Positions 57,141-64,000 of a stretch of DNA of 64,000 nt are shown piece by piece. The notes beneath the pieces were generated by a model. It worked only from the letters and a program-made list of their open reading frames with translations, did no database searches and was not told the origin of the DNA. This stretch comes from Kiloniellaceae bacterium (lineage in GTDB: Bacteria; Pseudomonadota; Alphaproteobacteria; Kiloniellales; J153). The DNA is taken from contig JAJFGJ010000038.1 of assembly GCA_021776175.1 (NCBI GenBank), positions 46,140-110,139 on the forward strand, in the 5' to 3' direction. Numbering within the stretch: position 1 is the first letter of the stretch; the number at the start of each line of letters is the position of its first letter. Position numbers and translations under genes: made by a program.

Positions 57141-57874
57141 GTGAGTTCGCTTGCCCCCACAGGCATATCGCGCAACCCGCCGAGGCGGGCCGCCTCGTCG
57201 CAAAAACGCCGCGCCAGCGCGCCGCGGCCCAGCGCGACATGGACAAACGGCCGGTCGCCAAAGGCCTGCCCCAATTCCCCAGCGTCGAGGCATTCAACGA
57301 CAGGCACAACAGGAACCCGCGCGCGCGCCATCGTCCGTAACTTGCGCCGGCCGTCTTCAGCCGCGTCGCGCGCCTGCAAAAGCACGCCCGCGGCGCCAGC
57401 GGAGATGCGGCCCGCGACTTTTTCAAAGCCGCCAACCGCCATACCCGCGCGCCGCGCCAATCCGAGTAATTCAGTGCACCGCTGGACAAGCAGGCGCTCC
57501 ACCTGATCGGCAAGAGCGGGCGCCGGGCGTATCGGCGCCTTCGCGGCCCTTGCAAATGCATTTCGAGCGCAAGCCGTATGTATCACATCCCGGCGTGCCG
57601 ACAACCATAAACCGCGCCCGGGCAACTTCCCGGCCAGGTCCGGAACCACACTTCCCTCGGGCCCGGCGACAAAGCGGATCAGCTCTTTCTTGGGCCGAAT
57701 TTCGCCCGTTACTATGCAGCGGCGGTGGGACTTGGCACCAGAGTCCGCGCGTGCGGGGAATCTTGGCGCCACGCCTTGGGCATTGGGGTCTCGCGGACCG
57801 GAGTCACGGTTATCCTCGCCGCGGATCCGTGGGTTCCGCAGGTCCGATTCGCCGGGTGCCGCCGCGAGAGACAT
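57137..57874 (-). CDS. YlxR (DUF448) and L7Ae-like RNA-binding protein
   Basis: This 245-residue protein has an N-terminal YlxR/DUF448 domain ([34 protein letters not shown]) and a C-terminal L7Ae/YlxQ-like domain ([33 protein letters not shown]). The fused form is common between nusA and infB in alphaproteobacteria. It probably binds RNA; the function is not settled. It overlaps infB by four bases and lies 25 bases after nusA. Confidence 0.9.
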   Translation of the reverse strand: MSLAAAPGESDLRNPRIRGEDNRDSGPRDPNAQGVAPRFPARADSGAKSHRRCIVTGEIRPKKELIRFVAGPEGSVVPDLAGKLPGRGLWLSARRDVIHTACARNAFARAAKAPIRPAPALADQVERLLVQRCTELLGLARRAGMAVGGFEKVAGRISAGAAGVLLQARDAAEDGRRKLRTMARARVPVVPVVECLDAGELGQAFGDRPFVHVALGRGALARRFCDEAARLGGLRDMPVGASELT

Positions 57875-57898
57875 GATCGTTATCCGGTCGTGTGAAGC

Positions 57899-59494
57899 TT
57901 AGATACCAGCCGCCGGGCCTTCGCCCTGGCCAGCATCGTTTTGGGCCGCTTCGCCCCCAGCCGCTTCGCTGTCCGCCGCGGGGGTTTTTTCGTCGTCGAA
58001 CCAATGGGCGCGGGCAGCCATGATGACGGCATCCGGATCGGCGATGCCGGAGGCCAAGTCACCTAGCATTTCAACCAATTCATCGCTGGCCAGATCGCCC
58101 AAGTCGTCGAGAGTCTTGATCTCGCTCTCGCCCAGCTTCACCACGGCCAGGGGTGTGAGGCCAGGTAGCGCCGCCAACTCGTCGCTCACGCCCAGCTCCC
58201 GCCGGCGCGCCTCGTTCTTGCGATCGAGCTCGGTCAGATAATTGCGCGCCCTTGCCCGCAGCTCCTCGGCGACTTCGTCATCGAAGCCCTCGATGCCGGC
58301 CAATTCGGCGACCGGCACGAAAGCGACCTGCTCCAGAGACCCGAAGCCCTCCGCGACCAGCAGGTGTGCGATCACGTCATCGACGTCCAGCGCCGCAATA
58401 AACAATTCCGAGCGCTGCCGCATCTCTTCCTGACGCCGGATCGATTCTTCCTCCTCAGTCATGATATCGATGTCCCATCCCGTCAACATCGAGGCCAAGC
58501 GCACGTTCTGACCGCGCCGGCCGATGGCGAGGGAAAGTTGCTCGTCCGGGACGACGACCTCTATCCGGCCGTCTTCTTCGTCGAGCACGACCTTGGTCAC
58601 CTCCGCCGGCGCCAAGGCATTGACCACGAAGGTAGCGGTGTCGCTGGACCAGGGAATGATGTCGATCTTTTCTCCCTGCAATTCGCTGACCACCGCCTGA
58701 ACCCGGCTGCCGCGCATGCCGACGCAGGCGCCGACGGGATCGATCGAGGAATCGTGGGAAATAACGCCGATTTTCGCGCGGCTGCCCGGATCGCGCGCGA
58801 CCGATTTGATTTCGATGATGCCATCGTAGATCTCAGGCACCTCTTGCGCGAACAGCTTGGCCATGAATTGCGGGTGGCTGCGCGAAACGAATATCTGTGG
58901 ACCGCGCTGTTCCTCGCGCACATCGTAGATATAGGCGCGCACCCTATCCCCGGTGCGAAAAGATTCGCGCGGCAGGGATTCGTCGCGGCGCATCATGGCC
59001 TCGGCACGGCCGAGTTCGATGGTCACGTTGCCGAATTCATTGCGCTTGACGATACCGTTGACGACTTCACCGGCGCGATCCTTGTATTCGCGGAACTGGC
59101 GTTGGCGCTCGGCCTCGCGAACCTTTTGCACGATGACCTGCTTGGCGGTCTGGGCCGCGATCCGGCCTAAATCGATCGGCGGAAGGTCGTCAATGATGTG
59201 CTGGCCCGCTTCGATTTCGGGCTGGCTGGCCCGCGCGTCGGCAACCGTTATCTGGGTGATTTCGTTTTCGATCTCGTCGGTGACCTCGCGATAGCGCTTC
59301 AAACGCACTTCGCCGGTCCGGCGGTCGATCTCGGCGCGGATATCGTGCTCGGCGCCGTATTTCGCGCGCCCTGCCTTGGAAATTGCCTGCTCCATGGCCT
59401 CGAGCACTTCCTCGCGCTCAATACTCTTTTCGCGGGCCACGGCGTCGGCCACCTGTAACAACTCGGTCCTAGAGGACAGCGCGGTCGTATCCAT
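57899..59494 (-). CDS. nusA: Transcription elongation/termination factor NusA
   Basis: This 531-residue NusA has the N-terminal polymerase-binding domain (VAREKSIEREEVLEAMEQAI), the S1 domain (AGEVVNGIVKRNEFGNVTIELG) and KH1/KH2 (SSIDPVGACVGMRGSRVQ; LSLAIGRRGQNVRLASMLTGW). Two acidic C-terminal repeats follow, as in alphaproteobacteria. It controls pausing, termination and antitermination. It lies after rimP, and a hairpin precedes rimP. Confidence 0.97.
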   Translation of the reverse strand: MDTTALSSRTELLQVADAVAREKSIEREEVLEAMEQAISKAGRAKYGAEHDIRAEIDRRTGEVRLKRYREVTDEIENEITQITVADARASQPEIEAGQHIIDDLPPIDLGRIAAQTAKQVIVQKVREAERQRQFREYKDRAGEVVNGIVKRNEFGNVTIELGRAEAMMRRDESLPRESFRTGDRVRAYIYDVREEQRGPQIFVSRSHPQFMAKLFAQEVPEIYDGIIEIKSVARDPGSRAKIGVISHDSSIDPVGACVGMRGSRVQAVVSELQGEKIDIIPWSSDTATFVVNALAPAEVTKVVLDEEDGRIEVVVPDEQLSLAIGRRGQNVRLASMLTGWDIDIMTEEEESIRRQEEMRQRSELFIAALDVDDVIAHLLVAEGFGSLEQVAFVPVAELAGIEGFDDEVAEELRARARNYLTELDRKNEARRRELGVSDELAALPGLTPLAVVKLGESEIKTLDDLGDLASDELVEMLGDLASGIADPDAVIMAARAHWFDDEKTPAADSEAAGGEAAQNDAGQGEGPAAGI

Positions 59495-59514
59495 CGCTAA
59501 TTAGATTCCTTGCT

Positions 59515-60063
59515 TCACGTCTGAAGTTGATCTTGCGCCACGCGCGCCGCGGCAAGTAAGTCGTCGGTCAGCACCAGCTTGGCCTTGGCAAGAAGGCGGA
59601 ACGGCACCTCGATTTCGTCCTCATTGAACGCCAGCCGAATATTCTCACCTGAAACTCCGAGCAGACGGCCACGCCAGCGCCGCCGCCCATCGATAGGCAA
59701 GCTGGTCTCCAGCTTGGCTTCATGGCCCGAGAAACGGGCGAAATCCGCCAGGCGCGTCAAGGGCCGATCCAGACCCGGCGAGCTGACCTCCAACTCGAAT
59801 GAGCCGGCGATCGGATCCTCGACCTCGAGAACCGTGCTGACCGCGCGGCTCAACCGGGCACAATCCTCGACCAGCATGCCCGCCCCGTCGTGCCGTTCAG
59901 CCATGATCTGCAGGCGTGTCCGCCGGTCGCCCGACAGCATGACCCGCACAATGTCATAGCCCATCGCTTCTAGGGTGCCGGCAATCAGGCGCTCGATTTC
60001 AGCGGCCTTACCCTCGCTGGTCTTGGCCAGCACCGGCGCCGCGATCTCGCTGGTCTGCGGCAA
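59515..60063 (-). CDS. rimP: Ribosome maturation factor RimP
   Basis: This 182-residue RimP has GYDIVRVMLSGDRRTRLQIM, DCARLSRAVSTVLEVEDPIAG, ELEVSSPGLDRPLTRLADFARF and the C-terminal SH3-like RLLGVSGENIRLAF. TTG 60063 is chosen for its strong GGAGG eight bases upstream; GTG 60078 is an alternative. Any longer reading would cross a terminator-like hairpin at 60110-60134. It is the first gene of the rimP-nusA-ylxR-infB series on this strand. Confidence 0.93.
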   Translation of the reverse strand: MPQTSEIAAPVLAKTSEGKAAEIERLIAGTLEAMGYDIVRVMLSGDRRTRLQIMAERHDGAGMLVEDCARLSRAVSTVLEVEDPIAGSFELEVSSPGLDRPLTRLADFARFSGHEAKLETSLPIDGRRRWRGRLLGVSGENIRLAFNEDEIEVPFRLLAKAKLVLTDDLLAAARVAQDQLQT

Positions 60064-60109
60064 CTCGCGGCCCTCCACGGCCAGGCCCTTGGCAGGGACC
60101 CTTAAGGTA

Positions 60110-60134
60110 ATAAAAAAGTGGGCCAGAGGCCCAC
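60110..60134 (-). terminator. Terminator-like hairpin before rimP
   Basis: On the minus strand GTGGGCC and GGCCCAC pair across a TCT loop, followed by TTTTTTATT. It is a textbook rho-independent terminator shape. It lies about 47 bases upstream of the rimP start, past trmB. It may simply end trmB transcription, or attenuate the rimP-nusA-infB operon. Confidence 0.85.
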
Positions 60135-60251
60135 CGCTTCGGCGACCCGACGAGCACCTGCACTCCGGCACATCGTCTTTATTCGCAAACGGACTTTAAC
60201 GCCGGATATGCGCACTCCGCAAGGGCTTTCTCGCCACCGCGCAGTCCCAGC

Positions 60252-61004
60252 CTAGCTTGGGCGCGGCCGCCGCCGGTAGCGCAGATAGACCGAGCGCCGG
60301 CCCTGGGCCAGGGCCTTGGCCTCGTAACGCGTCGGCGGCCAATCGTGCGGCCGGTTTCGCCAGTCGGCGGGTCCGCGCGCCAGCCATTCGAAGTCGGGAT
60401 GGACCCGCATGCGTTCCAGCATCCAGGCGGCATAGTCCATATGGTCGGTGGCCAGGCGCAGTTCCGCCCCATCCTGCATCGCGCCAGCCAGGGCATCGAG
60501 GGTTTCGCGGCTGACGATGCGCCGCTTGCGGTGCCGTTTCTTGGGCCAGGGATCGGGAAACAGAATGAATGCGCCGGCCAAGGAGTCCTGAGGTAGCGCT
60601 GCCAGCAGGTCGCGGGCATCGCCCCGGTACAGGCGCACGTTTTGGAGTCCGGCATCCTTTACCCGACGCAGCATCCGGGCCATGCCCTGGATAAAGACCT
60701 CGGCGCCGATGAACACGGCGCCCGGTTGGTACTCAGCCTGCCAAGCTAGGTGCTCCCCGGCCCCGAAGCCAATTTCCAGCCAGACCGGGCGATCTGGCTC
60801 TGAGCTCGCCGGAGCGAAGAGCGCGCCCAGGTCCAGGGCCATATCGGTCGGCAGCTCGACCGCGATCTTAGGCAGCAGGGTTTGGAGCAGCGCGCGGGCC
60901 GTGGGCCGTAGCGGCCGGCCGGCCTGGCGGCCATAGAACGCGCGCTTTGGCCGATCGGAGGTGGGAATTGATTCCTCAGGCGTTGAACTTGGACTTGAGA
61001 TCAT
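60252..61004 (-). CDS. trmB: tRNA (guanine-N7)-methyltransferase
   Basis: This 250-residue SAM-dependent enzyme forms m7G46 in tRNA. The SAM loop [32 protein letters not shown] and the C-terminal [21 protein letters not shown] are typical. Its first 29 bases overlap the end of metK on the same strand, as is common for this pair. It uses the SAM that metK makes. The hairpin downstream is described separately. Confidence 0.96.
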   Translation of the reverse strand: MISSPSSTPEESIPTSDRPKRAFYGRQAGRPLRPTARALLQTLLPKIAVELPTDMALDLGALFAPASSEPDRPVWLEIGFGAGEHLAWQAEYQPGAVFIGAEVFIQGMARMLRRVKDAGLQNVRLYRGDARDLLAALPQDSLAGAFILFPDPWPKKRHRKRRIVSRETLDALAGAMQDGAELRLATDHMDYAAWMLERMRVHPDFEWLARGPADWRNRPHDWPPTRYEAKALAQGRRSVYLRYRRRPRPS

Positions 61005-62148
61005 CGGTTAGATCGAGCCGTTCCCACGAGAAACCGCCGTCAGGTTCCGGCGCGCGGCCGAAATGCCCGTAAGCGGCGGTGCGTGCGTAAATGGGCCGGC
61101 TTAGCTTCAGGTGCTCGCGAATGCCGCGCGGGCTAAGATCGACCATGTCCAGCAAGGTCGTGGCCAGAAGCTGCTCATCGACCTGGCCGGTCCCGTGGGT
61201 ATGGACGAAAACCGACAGAGGCTTCGACACGCCAATGGCATAGGAAAGCTGAATGGTGCAACTCGTCGCCAAGCCGGCGCCGACCACGTTCTTGGCCAGG
61301 TAGCGTGCGGCATAAGCCGCCGAACGGTCGACCTTGGTCGGATCTTTTCCCGAAAACGCCCCGCCGCCATGGGGCGCCGCGCCGCCATAGGTATCGACGA
61401 TAATCTTGCGGCCGGTCAGGCCGGCATCCCCGTCTGGCCCGCCGATCACGAAGCGTCCTGTCGGATTGACGTAAAAATCCTCCTCCGCGCACATCCAGCC
61501 TTCGGGCAGCACGGATACCACGTGCGGGCGCACGATCGCGCGTATGGCGTCCTGATCCAAATTTTCCGCGTGTTGTGTCGACACCACGATGGAAGTCGCG
61601 CGCTGCGGCCTGCCATCGACATATTCCAGGGTCACCTGGCTTTTTGAATCCGGCCCCAAGCCGGGGCCCGCGCCCGAATGGCGCGCCTCGGCCAGGGAAT
61701 GCAGGATGCTGTGCGATAAGTGTATCGGCGCCGGCATCAGATGTTCGGTTTCGTCGCAAGCATAGCCGAACATGATACCCTGATCGCCGGCCCCTTCGTC
61801 CTTGTTGCCGGCGGAGTCCACGCCGCGCGCGATATCGATCGACTGTTCGTGGATGTAGTTTTCCAGGTTCAGATGCTTCCAGTGGAAGCCATCCTGCTCG
61901 TAGCCGATATCCTTGACCGCGTTGCGGACAACCTGCTCGATCAGCTCGGGCGTCACCGCCTCCGGGCCCCGCACCTCGCCCGCCAGCACTACCCGGTTGG
62001 TCGTGGCCAAGGTCTCGACCGCGACTCGCGATTGCGGGTCGTGCGAGAGAAAGGTGTCCACGATGGCATCGGAGATGCGGTCGCAAACCTTGTCGGGATG
62101 GCCCTCCGAGACAGATTCGCTGGTAAAGAGATAGTTGTTCTTGCTCAA
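60976..62148 (-). CDS. metK: S-adenosylmethionine synthetase
   Basis: This 390-residue MetK has [59 protein letters not shown] and the P-loop-like [22 protein letters not shown] 62148 is chosen because GGAGGGG lies seven bases upstream and the product begins at the family start; an upstream reading of 16 residues is not conserved. It makes SAM for methylation. No recognised SAM riboswitch precedes it. Confidence 0.97.
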   Translation of the reverse strand: MSKNNYLFTSESVSEGHPDKVCDRISDAIVDTFLSHDPQSRVAVETLATTNRVVLAGEVRGPEAVTPELIEQVVRNAVKDIGYEQDGFHWKHLNLENYIHEQSIDIARGVDSAGNKDEGAGDQGIMFGYACDETEHLMPAPIHLSHSILHSLAEARHSGAGPGLGPDSKSQVTLEYVDGRPQRATSIVVSTQHAENLDQDAIRAIVRPHVVSVLPEGWMCAEEDFYVNPTGRFVIGGPDGDAGLTGRKIIVDTYGGAAPHGGGAFSGKDPTKVDRSAAYAARYLAKNVVGAGLATSCTIQLSYAIGVSKPLSVFVHTHGTGQVDEQLLATTLLDMVDLSPRGIREHLKLSRPIYARTAAYGHFGRAPEPDGGFSWERLDLTDDLKSKFNA

Positions 62149-62200
62149 GATTCGACCCCTCCCCGGAGCTATTCCCGGCGCCGCCGGCGTTCGCAAAGAC

Positions 62201-62227
62201 GCGCCCTAACATTCGAGCCAAGGGCGC
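62201..62227 (-). other. Hairpin in the metK leader
   Basis: GCGCCCT (62201-62207) pairs with AGGGCGC (62221-62227) across a 13-base loop, about 53 bases upstream of the metK start. I could not match it to a known SAM riboswitch class. The rest of the 62149-62352 stretch shows no gene or clear motif. Confidence 0.4.
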
Positions 62228-62352
62228 GGGCTATTACACAACGCCAAGCCACCGGTCGATGACCGTTCGGCGGGCATTTGTAAAGGACCGGATTACAGCG
62301 TCAAGGATAAACCCGTGTCTTTTGCCAAGACCTTAGTCTAGGGGACAGCGGT

Positions 62353-62829
62353 TTATACTTCCTTTGCGGCCGCGTTGCCGAGCGCCTTCGTCATATCGAA
62401 GAGTTTCTTGCGAACGGCGGGGTCTTTTATCTTATAATATGCTCTAACCAATTCCAGGGTTTCACGCCGCGCCATGGGATCGGCCTCATAGCTGGCACGC
62501 TCCTCGGCCCCGCCTTGCATGGCAAGCTCGTTCCCGCGAACTTGGGCGGGAGAGCGAGACGAGACGGTGCTGGGCATATCCTCGAAGAAGAATCCCACGG
62601 GAACATCCAGGACCCGCGAAAGATCGAACAATCGGCTGGATCCAATCCGGTTGGCGCCGCGTTCGTATTTTTGAACCTGTTGAAACGTAAGGCCAATCGC
62701 CTCGCCCAACTTTTCCTGGCTCAAACCTAGCAACGTCCGCCTCAGGCGGACCCGCGCACCAACATGGATATCGACCGGATTGGGCCCGCCTAGCCCAGAT
62801 CTCCCACTGCGCTCGTAACCGCGCGTCAT
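62353..62829 (-). CDS. XRE family HTH regulator next to metK
   Basis: This 158-residue regulator has a classic HTH (VGARVRLRRTLLGLSQEKLGEAIGL and QQVQKYERGANRI, residues about 22-62) and a helical C-terminus ending VRKKLFDMTKALGN. It is of the PraR/SinR-like type often found between lnt and metK in alphaproteobacteria. Its targets are unknown here. Upstream, a 115-bp gap to lnt holds no gene. Confidence 0.9.
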   Translation of the reverse strand: MTRGYERSGRSGLGGPNPVDIHVGARVRLRRTLLGLSQEKLGEAIGLTFQQVQKYERGANRIGSSRLFDLSRVLDVPVGFFFEDMPSTVSSRSPAQVRGNELAMQGGAEERASYEADPMARRETLELVRAYYKIKDPAVRKKLFDMTKALGNAAAKEV

Positions 62830-62944
62830 AGTCCCGATTCCTTTCGATTGAAAATTCGCACTCGGGTTGTGGACATGCTATAGTGTTCAACCCTGGATAC
62901 AAGGATTAATGCCAAGGTCTTGCCGTAAGGTTAACGTTATTACG

Positions 62945-64000
62945 TTACGGGAAGGTTCTTCTCAACACGAAAGTCGCAACGGCGGTCCAGACGAGCAGGA
63001 ATGCTACCGACCAATTTCCAATTCGCGCAAATAGAGTGGTGCCTGCCGCGGGTTGCGGCAAGCCCGCATCGAGAACGCCGGTTTCGTTAAGGCCCAGGCG
63101 GCCGATCACGCGGCCGTACCCATCGACCACGGCGCTGATACCGGTATTGGCGGCCCGAACCAGGGGCAAGCCTTCCTCGGCCGCGCGCATGCGGGCGCTC
63201 GCGAAATGTTGATAAGGCCCTAGACTGGTCCCGAACCAAGCGTCGTTCGTGACATTGAGCAGCCAGCCGGGGCGCGGCCCGGCTGCCACCACTTTTCCTG
63301 GGAAAATGATCTCATAGCACACCAGCGGACTGGCCACGGGCGCCCCGGGAACGGATAAACGGGCGAGGCCGGGGCCGGGAGTGAAATCGAGGTTGCCGGG
63401 CGCCAGCTTTTGAACCGGCAGGAACGAGCGGAAGGGCACGTATTCGCCAAAAGGGACAAGGTGATGCTTGTCGTAAGCCGCCAGGACACGGCCGCCCGCA
63501 TCGAGGGCCAAGACGCTGTTCCACACCTGCGACGAGGAACCGCGCGGCGCCCCGGTTATCAGAACTCCGCCCGGCGGCACCGCCCGCCCGATCAAGCGGC
63601 GCAGGGAAGCATCCCGATCCAAGAGGAAGGGAACCGCCGTTTCCGGCCAAATCACGTGGGTCGCCTTTTCAAAACCGCGGCCGAGTGTCAGGCGGATTTG
63701 GCTTATGACGTGCTCACGGCGCAAGCCCGGGTCCCATTTAAGCGTCTGCGGGATACTCGCCTGCACCAGGCGAAGCGACACGCCCTCGACCACGGCCTCG
63801 CCACGGGCCGGGGCCTTGGCCAAGCGCCAGGCGCCGCCCAGCCAGACAGCAGCCACGATACCGAAGAGCGCGACCACGAACCAAACCTGCCCGCGCCGGG
63901 CGCTGGGAGAGGCGGCCGCCGCGCCGAGCACCGCCCGCGCCGCGGCCGCCGCGACGGGTTTTATCGAAATAACCCCGTCACCCCCCCGCCCCGCAAATTG
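62945..64000 (-). CDS. lnt: Apolipoprotein N-acyltransferase, N-terminus beyond window
   Basis: The C-terminal part of Lnt, open to base 64000, so the N-terminal membrane segments are missing. The nitrilase-like domain has the catalytic triad in sequence order: Glu (VIWPETAVPF), Lys (AYDKHHLVPFGEYVPF) and Cys (LVCYEIIFP). A C-terminal membrane helix follows (NWSVAFLLVWTAVATFVL). It transfers an acyl chain from phospholipid to the lipoprotein N-terminus in the inner membrane. A GTG at 63931 is internal and not the start. Confidence 0.95.
   Translation of the reverse strand, partial: QFAGRGGDGVISIKPVAAAAARAVLGAAAASPSARRGQVWFVVALFGIVAAVWLGGAWRLAKAPARGEAVVEGVSLRLVQASIPQTLKWDPGLRREHVISQIRLTLGRGFEKATHVIWPETAVPFLLDRDASLRRLIGRAVPPGGVLITGAPRGSSSQVWNSVLALDAGGRVLAAYDKHHLVPFGEYVPFRSFLPVQKLAPGNLDFTPGPGLARLSVPGAPVASPLVCYEIIFPGKVVAAGPRPGWLLNVTNDAWFGTSLGPYQHFASARMRAAEEGLPLVRAANTGISAVVDGYGRVIGRLGLNETGVLDAGLPQPAAGTTLFARIGNWSVAFLLVWTAVATFVLRRTFP

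Noticed and set aside
55647..57506. 619-codon plus-strand frame opposite infB
   Set aside because: It covers the infB coding region antisense and has no domain or ribosome site.
62149..62352. SAM riboswitch before metK
   Set aside because: No conserved core of SAM-I, SAM-II, SAM/SAH or SAH classes could be recognised; only a plain hairpin was seen.

Overview
The window is about 64 kb of GC-rich (roughly two-thirds G+C) chromosome from an alphaproteobacterium, most likely Rhodospirillales or a nearby order. Supporting signs are an Irr-type Fur regulator divergent from fabA-fabB-fabI, an aerobic-type cobaltochelatase CobN, the order lnt-XRE-metK-trmB-rimP-nusA-ylxR-infB-rbfA-truB-rpsO-pnp, and a hemC-hemD-mic60-hemY block divergent from tsaD-gpsA. 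The taxon is inferred from gene content only.

Layout. 1-9.3 kb: a divergent succinate-CoA-ligase pair (3' end of beta plus alpha), an FMN split-barrel protein divergent from a MocR/PdxR-type regulator with a two-repeat operator, a DUF1203 gene, acs, an orphan response regulator with an Hpt protein, and a Rieske/EVE pair. 9.4-17.9 kb: an MFS gene, yciI-gpsA-tsaD, then hemC, a fused hemD-mitofilin frame and hemY. 18.0-20.1 kb: tRNA-Thr(CGU) carrying a 2.06-kb insertion bounded by 48-bp perfect direct repeats. It holds three overlapping or abutting lower-GC genes and no integrase. 20.2-24.3 kb: a TetR/acyl-CoA ligase/enoyl-CoA hydratase operon and a Bcr/CflA-type exporter. 24.4-34.5 kb: a cobalamin riboswitch followed by a beta-propeller gene, an S41-protease-like gene and cobU, cobW, cobN, cobO, cobQ. 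34.4-39.4 kb: an Lrp regulator, coaBC-dut, an Rrf2 regulator with cysK, and a MoeB/ThiF-type E1. 39.4-40.5 kb: a lone low-GC gene preceded by three tandem 11-bp repeats. 40.5-43.6 kb: SDR, dodecin, hydroxyacid dehydrogenase and SH3 protein. 43.6-49.6 kb: DUF3501/HdrD-like/rubrerythrin under a probable Irr box, irr, and fabA-fabB-fabI. 49.6-64 kb: GDPD, then a long leftward information-processing block from lnt (cut by the window end) to pnp.

The genes are tightly packed. Many same-strand neighbours overlap by ATGA or GTGA, and several tail-to-tail neighbours share their stop codons. The accessory material is confined to the tRNA-Thr insertion and the 39.4-40.5 kb gene. The best candidates for undescribed biology are the three-gene tRNA cassette, the SeqA/RHH-like single gene with its 11-bp repeat operator, and the HemD-Mic60 fusion.
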